This document shows positions 1 through 5,181 of a stretch of 5,181 bases of DNA, in pieces (position 1 is the stretch's first letter; every line of letters begins with the position of its first letter). The notes beneath the pieces were generated by a model. It was not told the DNA's origin. It did no database searches and worked only from the letters and a program-made list of their open reading frames with translations. The position numbers and the translations under genes were made by a program. This stretch comes from an uncultured Collinsella sp. (GTDB taxonomy: Bacteria; Actinomycetota; Coriobacteriia; Coriobacteriales; Coriobacteriaceae), in NCBI GenBank assembly GCA_902465465.1, contig CABQNF010000093.1, forward strand, positions 1 through 5,181, written 5' to 3'.

Positions 1-136
1 CACATTAAGTGGCCTTCTTTGCGTGCGGAACTCGCGATAAACCTAAGCCGGTGTCCCCGCTCTCCCGGGGCTTGTGGTTACTTGGTTGTTGCATGCGGCT
101 CGCTTTTCGGAACTGGGCTGATTTTTTCTAGATGTA
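1..136. other. Non-coding left edge, no gene recognised
   Basis: I see no convincing protein or RNA gene here. Open frames across this stretch have no ribosome binding site and no recognisable product. The only structure is a small hairpin at 55-70 (CCCCG and CGGGG arms, six-base loop) and a run of six T at 123-128. The 3' part of a rightward gene or RNA starting outside the window cannot be excluded, because a terminator-like hairpin on the plus strand follows at 137-170. Confidence 0.4.
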
Positions 137-177
137 AGGCGCCCTTGGTCCTAATGGGCCTGGGGCGCCTGTCTTTT
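137..177 (+). terminator. Terminator-like hairpin, plus strand
   Basis: The arms AGGCGCCC (137-144) and GGGCGCCT (163-170) are perfectly complementary. They continue inward through mostly paired bases (147-151 with 156-160, one G-T pair) to a TAAT loop. The plus-strand side is followed by GTCTTTT, a modest T-rich tail; the minus-strand side has none. It would therefore terminate a rightward transcript from outside the window. Its layout and loop sequence resemble the hairpin at 254-285, so the two may be related copies. Confidence 0.55.
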
Positions 178-253
178 GAAGGTAGATTTTCCCGTGCTGG
201 ACGAGAAGTTGTGTTGCCTTGCGGGCTCGAATCCCTCCGCTTGCCCACAAGAA
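171..253 (+). other. Spacer with tRNA T-arm-like motif
   Basis: This stretch between two related hairpins contains GGGCTCGAATCCC (223-235), which looks like a tRNA T arm on the plus strand. The following bases CGAATCCCTCCG also match the T-arm end of the neighbouring tRNA-Gln on the opposite strand. The loop has C where the nearly invariant T54 should be, the stem would contain a C-T mismatch, and no partner for the would-be 3' acceptor strand (CGCTTGC) is found upstream. I read it as a tRNA relic or a chance resemblance, not as a working tRNA. Confidence 0.2.
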
Positions 254-285
254 AGCGCCCTGGGCCGTTATGGGCTCAGGGCGCT
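246..285 (-). terminator. Terminator after tRNA-Gln
   Basis: A long hairpin has perfect nine-base arms AGCGCCCTG (254-262) and CAGGGCGCT (277-285). These extend by one G-T and three G-C pairs to a six-base loop at 267-272. On the minus strand it begins nine bases after the tRNA CCA end and is followed by TTCTTGTGG, a short T-rich tail. On the plus strand it is followed by CAATTTTAA, so it could also act in that direction. Its position fits the end of the tRNA-Gln transcript. Confidence 0.75.
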
Positions 286-294
286 CAATTTTAA

Positions 295-369
295 TGGCTG
301 GGACGGAGGGATTCGAACCCCCAACAGCCGGCACCAAAAACCGGAGTTCTACCGTTGAACTACGTCCCA
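295..369 (-). tRNA. tRNA-Gln (anticodon TTG), CCA encoded
   Basis: The minus strand folds into a complete 75-base tRNA cloverleaf. The acceptor arm TGGGACG pairs with CGTCCCA, the discriminator is G, and CCA is encoded (plus-strand tgg at 295-297). The D stem is GTTC/GAAC with an AACGGTA loop. The anticodon stem is CCGGT/GCCGG with the seven-base loop TTTTGGT, giving anticodon TTG, which reads CAA and, by wobble, CAG glutamine codons. The variable loop is five bases, and the T arm is GGGGG/CCCTC with loop TTCGAAT. The weak U1-A72 first pair is a known identity feature of bacterial tRNA-Gln, which supports the assignment. It lies 37 bases after the stop of the CwlM-like gene on the same strand, and a strong hairpin follows it at 254-285. 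It could be read through from that gene or from its own promoter at 400-428. Confidence 0.96.
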
Positions 370-377
370 GTATGGGT

Positions 378-393
378 GTTGCACAAAAGCAAC
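378..393 (-). other. Small hairpin upstream of tRNA-Gln
   Basis: On the minus strand, GTTGC and GCAAC flank the six-base loop TTTTGT, in the short gap between the CwlM-like gene and the tRNA. Five pairs without a T tail are too weak for a terminator. It may be a processing signal in the tRNA leader or may mean nothing. Confidence 0.3.
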
Positions 394-399
394 TCGTCT

Positions 400-428
400 A
401 GTTTACCTAATCTGCGAGGGCATCGCAA
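400..428 (-). promoter_or_regulatory. Candidate promoter for tRNA-Gln
   Basis: On the minus strand TTGCGA (423-428) and TAAACT (400-405) are separated by exactly 17 bases, each matching the sigma-70 type consensus at four of six positions. The -10 box lies just after the stop codon of the CwlM-like gene and the -35 box lies within its last codons. Transcription would begin some 20-25 bases before the tRNA 5' end. This is a pattern match only. Confidence 0.4.
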
Positions 429-1312
429 ACGCCATCGAGCAGGCGTACGGCGAGTGTCTGCGCGTCGCTGGCCGTGAAGGTGCCGTTGTAGCGCGTCATG
501 CCCGTGAGCTCAATGCGAATGCGAGCCGGCTTCTGCTGCGCGGCGACATTGGCGGTGCGGATGCGCTGGGCCAGGTTGTGGCACTCGGCGAGGGCAATCG
601 TGGCGCGCGGTGCGGCGTCGGCGGGCAGCTCGTCGCTTGCGATCTCGAGCACCAGGTCAACGTCGGTTGGGACCTCGGAGTCGCAGAGCATCATGCCGCT
701 GTTGTCGGTCGTTGCCGTGGCGATATTCCACATGCGCGACGCAACACTGCGTGCGATGGGGTCCTCGCCGATAACGGCAATCTGGAAGCGCTCGAGCACG
801 TTGGCGGCGCGAGCAAAACCGATGCGGGACTCGGCTTCGGTGACCGAGGGCTTGCCCTCCCACACATGGTGCAGGCGGTTGATGTAGGCGTAGGTGTCCT
901 GGAAGGCCATGCCGTCGGCAAACAGGCCGACATTTTCCTGGAACTGCTGCAGGGCGGCCTCGGTATGCGGACCAAAGTAGCCGTCGTCTTCGCCACAGGC
1001 AAAGCCCAAAACGTTGAGAGCGCGCTGCAGGGCCTGCACATCGGCGCCATGGAAATTGGGCATGCGCAGATAGAGGGTGCGGTCGCCCAGCTTATACGAA
1101 GCGTCTACAAGGGCGCTCCAACAGGGGATATCGACGGCATGACCGGCAGCAAGGCCGCTGTCGAGCCTGAAGGTGCTGACGGCCTGCTCAGTGGTGGCTC
1201 CAAAGTACTTGTCGGTGACTTCGGCGGCATCAATCGTGTAGCCGAGCTGCAGGAGACGAGACTGCACGTCCTCGACGGCTGCTCCTTGCATGCCCGTTGT
1301 AATAGGTTCCAT
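407..1312 (-). CDS. CwlM-like peptidoglycan-binding protein, degenerate amidase domain
   Basis: A 301-residue protein with no signal peptide or membrane segment, so probably cytoplasmic. It has two PG_binding_1 repeats at about residues 8-68 and 87-146. The second is the better preserved, with the pattern DVQALQRALNVLGF, DDGYFG, ALQQFQ and ADG. The linker ASYKLGDRTLYLR (71-83) strongly recalls Mycobacterium CwlM, which has two such repeats and then an Amidase_3 domain. Residues about 160-301 appear to be a shortened Amidase_3 remnant: VDLVLEIASDE fits the 'ADLxxSI' strand, NLAQRIRTAN the following helix, and RIRIELTGMTRYN the late 'VxIGYxTN' strand. The zinc-binding DPGHGG motif and its partner Glu and His are absent, so hydrolase activity is unlikely. 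In mycobacteria CwlM, itself catalytically inactive, is phosphorylated by PknB and activates MurA; a similar regulatory role here is inference. The ATG is supported by an AAAGGGG site seven bases upstream. The stop is TAG. Confidence 0.85.
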   Translation of the reverse strand: MEPITTGMQGAAVEDVQSRLLQLGYTIDAAEVTDKYFGATTEQAVSTFRLDSGLAAGHAVDIPCWSALVDASYKLGDRTLYLRMPNFHGADVQALQRALNVLGFACGEDDGYFGPHTEAALQQFQENVGLFADGMAFQDTYAYINRLHHVWEGKPSVTEAESRIGFARAANVLERFQIAVIGEDPIARSVASRMWNIATATTDNSGMMLCDSEVPTDVDLVLEIASDELPADAAPRATIALAECHNLAQRIRTANVAAQQKPARIRIELTGMTRYNGTFTASDAQTLAVRLLDGVCDALAD

Positions 1313-1319
1313 GAACGAA

Positions 1320-1326
1320 CCCCTTT
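1320..1326 (-). promoter_or_regulatory. Ribosome binding site of CwlM-like gene
   Basis: AAAGGGG on the minus strand lies seven bases before the ATG at 1310-1312 and fixes this start. The surrounding CCGAAAGG is identical to the site in front of the PTS gene. Confidence 0.8.
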
Positions 1327-1379
1327 CGGCGTACCATTCGTACTATTTGAGCGTCTGTCGGATAGACAACGCAAAGGGA

Positions 1380-1408
1380 TGCATAAACATGCACTCAACA
1401 GTGTAGCA
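1380..1408 (-). promoter_or_regulatory. Candidate extended -10 and small inverted repeat
   Basis: The gap 1313-1450 separates the CwlM-like gene from the polyprenyl synthase gene. On the minus strand TGCTACACT (1400-1408) fits an extended -10 box; no good -35 is seen. Just downstream, at 1380-1393, lies the inverted repeat TGCAT-aaac-ATGCA, where a repressor could sit or where the early transcript could fold. If used, the leader would be about 80 bases. No terminator with a T tail is visible after the polyprenyl synthase stop, so read-through from that gene is also possible. Confidence 0.25.
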
Positions 1409-1450
1409 AGTTGTGCCTAAATACGCTGCTGACAGGTTTTATAACCCCCG

Positions 1451-2515
1451 TTAGTTAAGGCGCTCCACAAAGAAATCTGCCATGGAGAGGAACAACTCGC
1501 GTGCGTGCGGATCAAGCTCAACGTTCTCGATGGCCGCTTTGGCCTTAGCGGTCAGGTCCAACGCGTAGGTGTGGGCGTAATCGATGGAGCCGGTCTTCTG
1601 GAAGATCTCCACGGCGCGTGCGAGCTGCGCGGGATCATCGGTGCCCGAGGAAAGGATTGCCTCGACCTCGTCGTGATAACGCTCGTCTGACAGGGCGTGC
1701 ACGGCGACGAGGGTGCGCTTGCCCTCGGTGATATCGGTGCGGAAGTCCTTGTTGGCGGCCTCTTTGGTGCCGATCAAGTTGAGCAGATCGTCCTGAATCT
1801 GGAAGGCAAGGCCCGTGTGCAGGCCAAAGGCGCGCAGCGCCTCAATCTGCTCTTCGCTGCCGCCGCCGATAATGGCTCCGGCGGCAAGCGGCGTGGCTCC
1901 GCTGTAAAACGCGGTCTTGTGCGTCGCCATGTCCAGGTAGTCATCAACTGAGATATCAAAGCGCCCGTCACGGACCCAACCCAAGTCGAGCGCCTGGCCC
2001 TCGATGGTGCGAACGATCATCTCGGTAAGCTCGTGGAGCACGCGCAGCTTCACGCCGGACTCCAGCGTGGGGTCGTCGAGAACCGTCTTGGTGACCATGG
2101 TGAGCGCCAGATCGCCACAATTGATGGCAAGGCCTGTGCCCTCGGTAAGGTGCATGCAGGGCTTGCCTCGACGAAGCTGTCCGTTGTCGGCGATGTCGTC
2201 GTGGATCAGCGCGCCCGACTGGAAATGCTCGATGGCTGCCGCGGCGCTGCGGGCGCTCTCAAAGCTGCCGCCCACTGCGGTTGCGGCGAGCATACAGATA
2301 AGCGGGCGGTGGCGCTTGCCGGCGTTGGCCGTAAAAGCCGAGAGCGGCGCATACAGGTAGCGCTCGATATCGGCAGAGGTCGCCTGTCCGTCAAAGAACG
2401 TGGCCAGATAGTCGTTAATCTGGTCAAAGTGCTGGGCTAAAAAGCTGGTAAACGGACTGGACACGGGTTCTCGCATTCTTTCTGAGGTTGCATTGGTGCA
2501 ATATGCAGACAACAT
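1451..2515 (-). CDS. Polyprenyl diphosphate synthase (trans-isoprenyl)
   Basis: A 354-residue class I trans-isoprenyl diphosphate synthase that adds isopentenyl diphosphate units to an allylic starter, giving chains for menaquinone or other isoprenoid lipids; soluble, cytoplasmic. Motifs in order: GKRHRP (66-71), first aspartate-rich motif DDIAD (106-110) followed by RRG (115-117), HKTA (199-202), FQIQ (238-241), second motif DDLLN (242-246) and EGKRT (264-268). The first motif lacks the two-residue insert of bacterial FPP synthases, and the residues four and five positions before it are small (Ala102, Gly101). Both points favour a product of C20 or longer, but chain length cannot be fixed from sequence. 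The second motif ends in Asn where Asp is usual. The start is uncertain: the ATG at 2513-2515 has no good ribosome binding site and lies inside an inverted repeat, and family similarity begins near residue 18, so ATG 2474-2476 (Met14) or the GTG at residue 18 are real alternatives. It follows the PTS gene after 74 bases. Confidence 0.93.
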   Translation of the reverse strand: MLSAYCTNATSERMREPVSSPFTSFLAQHFDQINDYLATFFDGQATSADIERYLYAPLSAFTANAGKRHRPLICMLAATAVGGSFESARSAAAAIEHFQSGALIHDDIADNGQLRRGKPCMHLTEGTGLAINCGDLALTMVTKTVLDDPTLESGVKLRVLHELTEMIVRTIEGQALDLGWVRDGRFDISVDDYLDMATHKTAFYSGATPLAAGAIIGGGSEEQIEALRAFGLHTGLAFQIQDDLLNLIGTKEAANKDFRTDITEGKRTLVAVHALSDERYHDEVEAILSSGTDDPAQLARAVEIFQKTGSIDYAHTYALDLTAKAKAAIENVELDPHARELFLSMADFFVERLN

Positions 2516-2520
2516 ATTGC
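2498..2520. promoter_or_regulatory. Inverted repeat over the polyprenyl synthase start
   Basis: GCAATATG (2498-2505) and CATATTGC (2513-2520) are perfect complements separated by seven bases. GTG and CAC extend the match outward with one unpaired base. The right arm contains the first possible start codon of the polyprenyl synthase gene. In DNA this could be an operator; in RNA it would form a hairpin that hides that ATG, which argues for a start further inside the frame. Confidence 0.45.
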
Positions 2521-2589
2521 CACATCAGGGCGTTTGGCGCGGCAGCTTTGGCGATTTAGGACAACGGGCGTGCGTTTGATGGAGCGCGC

Positions 2590-5040
2590 CTAAATCAGCC
2601 TAAAATGCTCGAGCGCCGCAACGACACCGTCGTGATCGACGGTGTCGGTCACGTAATCGGCCTTATCCTTGAGATAGTCCGGCGCATTGCCCATGGCGAT
2701 ACCGACATCGACGGCGTTCATCAGCGAGACGTCATTGCTGGCGTCGCCGATGCCGTATACGGTTCCGTGGTGGGGATCGAGGGCGTCGAGTACAGACTGG
2801 ATGCCCCCGCGCTTCGTGCATTCGCGGGGCGAGATTTCGGTTACCTCGAGTTCGAGCTCGTTAAAGCACAGCAGCGGCTCAAGTGCCTTATCTTGAGCGA
2901 TGTGGTTGGCGAGCGATGTAGACATTAAGATCTTGTAGGCACTGTAATGTTGCAGCTGCGTGACTGCGTCGCCCAAGGTGCGTGCGTATCCGGGGGCATC
3001 GGGGGCATCGGCACTCATGCGCACGACGCCGTTGAGGCCCTCAAAGCGGATGACCTCGCCCGATTGCTCAAGGTAGGGGGCAAGACGCTGCAGCATACTG
3101 GGCGTCATCGACAGATCGCGAATTGCGTGTCCGTTGATCTCGGCGTAACCGCCCGCAAGACAGACGATGCCGGTCCAGGGCAGCTCAAGAAGTTTGGGGT
3201 GGATGCAGCTGAGGGTACGTCCCGTACAGATAAAGGCCATGTTGCCGTTTGCAACGAAATCGCGGATTGCCTGCGAAACCGCCTCGTTGGGATAGGGGGA
3301 CAGGTCACGCTCGCTCTCGGGAAGCTCTTGTGCCACTCGAGGGTCTTGCCAGGCGAGCGTTCCGTCGATATCGAAGAAGCAGATATCGCCGCGCTTATGG
3401 GCTGCGCTGGCGGCAGGGGAGGCCGAGGTGGTGGGCACAAATCCCGGCTCGAGGCCCATGATCTGGTCAAAATGCTCTTTAACGCGGGGAACGGAGATGC
3501 CGATGATCACCTGGGCGGTCTTGCCCGTAATGATGAGGCCCTTGGCGCCCACCGCGACAAACGACGCGTTATCTGCAACGATGGAAGGGTCTGCGACCTC
3601 GACGCGCAGGCGCGTGGCGCAGTTGGTTGCGCCCACGATATTGCCAACGCCACCTAAAAGCTGAATTACCCGCTCAGCGAGGACGTGATCTTGATCGGAT
3701 CGACTATTGACTTCGTCATTGGGAGATTGCTCTTTGGCAAAGTCGCTTCCCGTTAAACGATCGATTGTCGTGCGATTGGCGACATGATTCTCGCGGCCCG
3801 GCGTCTTAAGGTCATAGACCAAGATAAGTGCTCGAAAACTAACAAAAAAGATGAGGCTAAAGGCAAGGCCGATGCCGAGCGCCAAAAGGTAGGAGCCGGC
3901 ATGCATTCGCATGAGTGGGATGAAGTTGAAGGCCGTCATTTCCATGAGACCGCCCGAGAAGATGCCGACGATGCCAAAGAAGTTCATGGTCATGGCAAGG
4001 CAGGAGGATAGGACGGCGTAGAGCAAAAAGAGTCCGGGATAGGTGAACATAAAGAGAAACTCGAGCGGTTCGGTGACACCGCAGACCACCGAGGCGACGA
4101 TGGCGGGCAAAAGGATGACCTTAAGGCCGGCGCGGCGTTCGGGTTTGGCGGTGAAATAGAATGCTGCCGCGATGGCGGGAAGGCCAAAGAGCTTGCCCCA
4201 GCCGGTGGCGGTAAAACCTGCCCAGGGTGCAAGTTCATTTAAAGGGCGCGTGCTATGGGAGAGAATGGGGAGCAGGTTGGTCCACGTGGCGTAAATGCCG
4301 TCGTGAATGACCAGATTGTCGTAATAGATGGGCATATAGAGCAGGTGGTGCAGCCCCATGGGCTCGAGTGCTCGCTCCAAAAACACAAAGATGCCCACGC
4401 CGAAGGGGCCGACGCCCGCAAGTGCGTGGCGCAGCGTTTCGGTCACAGCGTATGCGAAGGGTACGATGGCGGCCGAGATGACGGCAAGGGCAAACACGGC
4501 AAAAAAGCTGATGAGGTAGACCAGCGAGGAACCCGAGAAGGTGCCGAGCCAATCGGGAACCTTGGCATCGTAGAAGCGATCATGGATGGCGACGACGGTT
4601 GCCGATACCGCCAGCGGGCCGATAATGCCGGTGTCGAGCGTCTTGATGCCGTCGATGACGGTGATGCCGCTGGCGGGGGTCAAAGATGACGGGTACTCAA
4701 GTCCAAGGTTGTCTCCGCTCAGCTTAATGATCTCGCTCAAAAAGAAGCAATAGACAAAATAAGCCACGAGTGCCTCGAGGCAGCAGCGTGCCGGTTGCTT
4801 TTGGGCAAGACCGATAGGCAGCGCTACGGCAAAAAGGAGCGGGAGACGTTTAAAGACCGTCCACGAGCCGCGCTGGATGATGGTCCAGAAAACGTACCAA
4901 GGGGTTCCGTATACGGCGAGATCGCCGACGATGTCTACGGTCGTGGCGAGGGCGGAGATGCCGACCATGAGGCCTGATATAGAAAACAGCATGGCGGGCG
5001 CGAACATGGCTCCGCCAAAACGTTGGATTTTCTGCAGCAT
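2590..5040 (-). CDS. PTS alpha-glucoside EIICB fused to HAD phosphatase
   Basis: An 816-residue three-domain protein. Residues about 1-410 are an EIIC membrane permease of the glucose superfamily with about ten hydrophobic segments; KTLDTGIIG, the RFYD..PDWLG region, GLHHLLYMP (230-238) and TEPLEF (323-328) resemble the maltose/alpha-glucoside group (GlvC, MalP, MalX). After a polar linker comes EIIB (about 452-530) with NCATRLR, where Cys474 would carry the phosphate. An Ala/Ser/Pro linker leads to a Cof-type (IIB) HAD hydrolase (about 550-816) with all catalytic motifs: FFDIDGT (nucleophile Asp557, Asp559), CTGR (605-608), Lys743 and GDASND (765-770). EIIA is absent and must come from another protein. 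The inferred role is uptake and 6-phosphorylation of an alpha-glucoside, with the HAD acting on the sugar phosphate. No glycosidase gene is adjacent in the window. I chose the ATG at 5038-5040, with AAAGG six bases upstream; a TTG at 5074-5076 would add 12 residues but has no such site. The stop is TAG. Confidence 0.93.
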   Translation of the reverse strand: MLQKIQRFGGAMFAPAMLFSISGLMVGISALATTVDIVGDLAVYGTPWYVFWTIIQRGSWTVFKRLPLLFAVALPIGLAQKQPARCCLEALVAYFVYCFFLSEIIKLSGDNLGLEYPSSLTPASGITVIDGIKTLDTGIIGPLAVSATVVAIHDRFYDAKVPDWLGTFSGSSLVYLISFFAVFALAVISAAIVPFAYAVTETLRHALAGVGPFGVGIFVFLERALEPMGLHHLLYMPIYYDNLVIHDGIYATWTNLLPILSHSTRPLNELAPWAGFTATGWGKLFGLPAIAAAFYFTAKPERRAGLKVILLPAIVASVVCGVTEPLEFLFMFTYPGLFLLYAVLSSCLAMTMNFFGIVGIFSGGLMEMTAFNFIPLMRMHAGSYLLALGIGLAFSLIFFVSFRALILVYDLKTPGRENHVANRTTIDRLTGSDFAKEQSPNDEVNSRSDQDHVLAERVIQLLGGVGNIVGATNCATRLRVEVADPSIVADNASFVAVGAKGLIITGKTAQVIIGISVPRVKEHFDQIMGLEPGFVPTTSASPAASAAHKRGDICFFDIDGTLAWQDPRVAQELPESERDLSPYPNEAVSQAIRDFVANGNMAFICTGRTLSCIHPKLLELPWTGIVCLAGGYAEINGHAIRDLSMTPSMLQRLAPYLEQSGEVIRFEGLNGVVRMSADAPDAPGYARTLGDAVTQLQHYSAYKILMSTSLANHIAQDKALEPLLCFNELELEVTEISPRECTKRGGIQSVLDALDPHHGTVYGIGDASNDVSLMNAVDVGIAMGNAPDYLKDKADYVTDTVDHDGVVAALEHFRLI

Positions 5041-5046
5041 AATATG

Positions 5047-5052
5047 CCTTTC
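5047..5052 (-). promoter_or_regulatory. Ribosome binding site deciding the PTS start
   Basis: GAAAGG on the minus strand ends six bases before the ATG at 5038-5040. It supports this start over the in-frame TTG 36 bases further upstream. Confidence 0.8.
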
Positions 5053-5086
5053 GGATGCAACATGCTGTGCGAGCAAGAACGTTTAA

Positions 5087-5103
5087 ACAATGAACTCATT
5101 GTA
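5087..5103 (-). promoter_or_regulatory. PTS promoter -10 with overlapping palindromic operator
   Basis: On the minus strand TACAAT (5098-5103) is a near-consensus -10 box about 60 bases before the PTS start codon. A clear -35 at the right distance is not seen, so an activator or a weak -35 is possible. The perfect inverted repeat ACAATGA-AC-TCATTGT (5087-5102) covers most of the -10 box and the expected transcription start, which is where a repressor would block initiation. The regulator is not in the window. Sugar PTS genes are often controlled by LacI, GntR or RpiR family repressors, but the site does not tell me which. Confidence 0.55.
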
Positions 5104-5181
5104 GAGGACTGGCTGCTTGCCGCATTGACGGTTTTGATTCGGTCCGATTTAGGTTTCGGGGGAACCGTCGACGGTAAATAA
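5104..5181. other. Upstream edge, intergenic
   Basis: No coding start is visible here. A perfect 12-base palindrome ACCGTCGACGGT lies at 5164-5175, close to what is expected by chance in a window of this size. On the plus strand TTGACG (5125-5130) followed at 17 bases by TTTAGG could be a divergent promoter for a gene beyond the window, but the -10 is poor. Confidence 0.3.

Noticed and set aside
174..250. Possible plus-strand tRNA or tmRNA 3' end
   Set aside because: Only a T-arm-like motif is present; T54 is replaced, the stem is mismatched, there is no properly placed CCA, and no upstream strand pairs with the acceptor bases.
578..1420. Long plus-strand open frame of 280 codons opposite the CwlM-like gene
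   Set aside because: It lies wholly antisense to a gene with recognisable domains, has no family motif of its own, and is the kind of open frame that GC-rich codon use creates on the opposite strand.
2987..3008. Tandem repeat of GGGGGCATC
   Set aside because: Two nine-base copies inside the HAD domain that encode a short Asp-Ala-Pro repeat; the frame is kept and nothing suggests more than local slippage.
2947..3657. Plus-strand open frame of 236 codons opposite the PTS-HAD gene
   Set aside because: It is antisense to the conserved EIIB and HAD segments; its glycine-rich, low-sense translation shows no domain and it has no ribosome binding site.
5041..5076. N-terminal extension of the PTS protein from a TTG codon
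   Set aside because: The internal ATG at 5038-5040 has a well-spaced AAAGG site, and the added 12 residues are not hydrophobic or conserved-looking.
5164..5175. Perfect 12-base palindrome ACCGTCGACGGT
   Set aside because: About one such palindrome is expected by chance in a window of this size, and it is not clearly tied to a promoter.
1..5181. CRISPR arrays, insertion sequences, integrase or phage genes
   Set aside because: No regularly spaced repeats, transposase or integrase motifs, or terminal repeats were found, although the tRNA would be a possible integration target.

Overview
The window looks like a chromosomal segment of a high-GC Gram-positive bacterium. A member of the Actinomycetota, possibly of the Coriobacteriia (Collinsella/Olsenella type), is my best guess. 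The reasons are the GC-rich coding sequence, the AAAGG-type ribosome binding sites, the CwlM-like peptidoglycan-binding protein and the gut-fermenter style alpha-glucoside PTS. The lineage is an inference from gene content, not from a marker gene.

All confident genes are on the minus strand. In the direction of transcription (right to left) they are: a promoter with an overlapping palindrome (5087-5103); a large PTS permease fused to a HAD sugar phosphatase (2590-5040); a polyprenyl diphosphate synthase (1451-2515); a CwlM-like protein with two peptidoglycan-binding repeats and a decayed amidase-like C-terminus (407-1312); and a tRNA-Gln(TTG) with encoded CCA (295-369), which is followed by a strong terminator hairpin (254-285). 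The left 250 bases carry no convincing gene. They hold a second, related hairpin that fits a plus-strand terminator, and a short tRNA T-arm-like motif that I could not extend into a tRNA.

The PTS gene is physically separate in function from the rest. It would import and phosphorylate an alpha-glucoside such as maltose, and its own C-terminal phosphatase may remove the phosphate afterwards. The polyprenyl synthase and the CwlM-like protein both touch the cell envelope: the former makes isoprenoid chains for quinones or lipid carriers, and the latter resembles mycobacterial CwlM, a regulator of peptidoglycan precursor synthesis. Gaps of 74 and 138 bases, each holding an inverted repeat, suggest that the three protein genes have at least partly separate regulation.

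The most interesting items are the EIIC-EIIB-HAD fusion, in which the HAD sits where an EIIA domain is found in three-domain PTS proteins; the catalytically dead CwlM-like protein; and the two precise inverted repeats placed on a -10 box and on a start codon.
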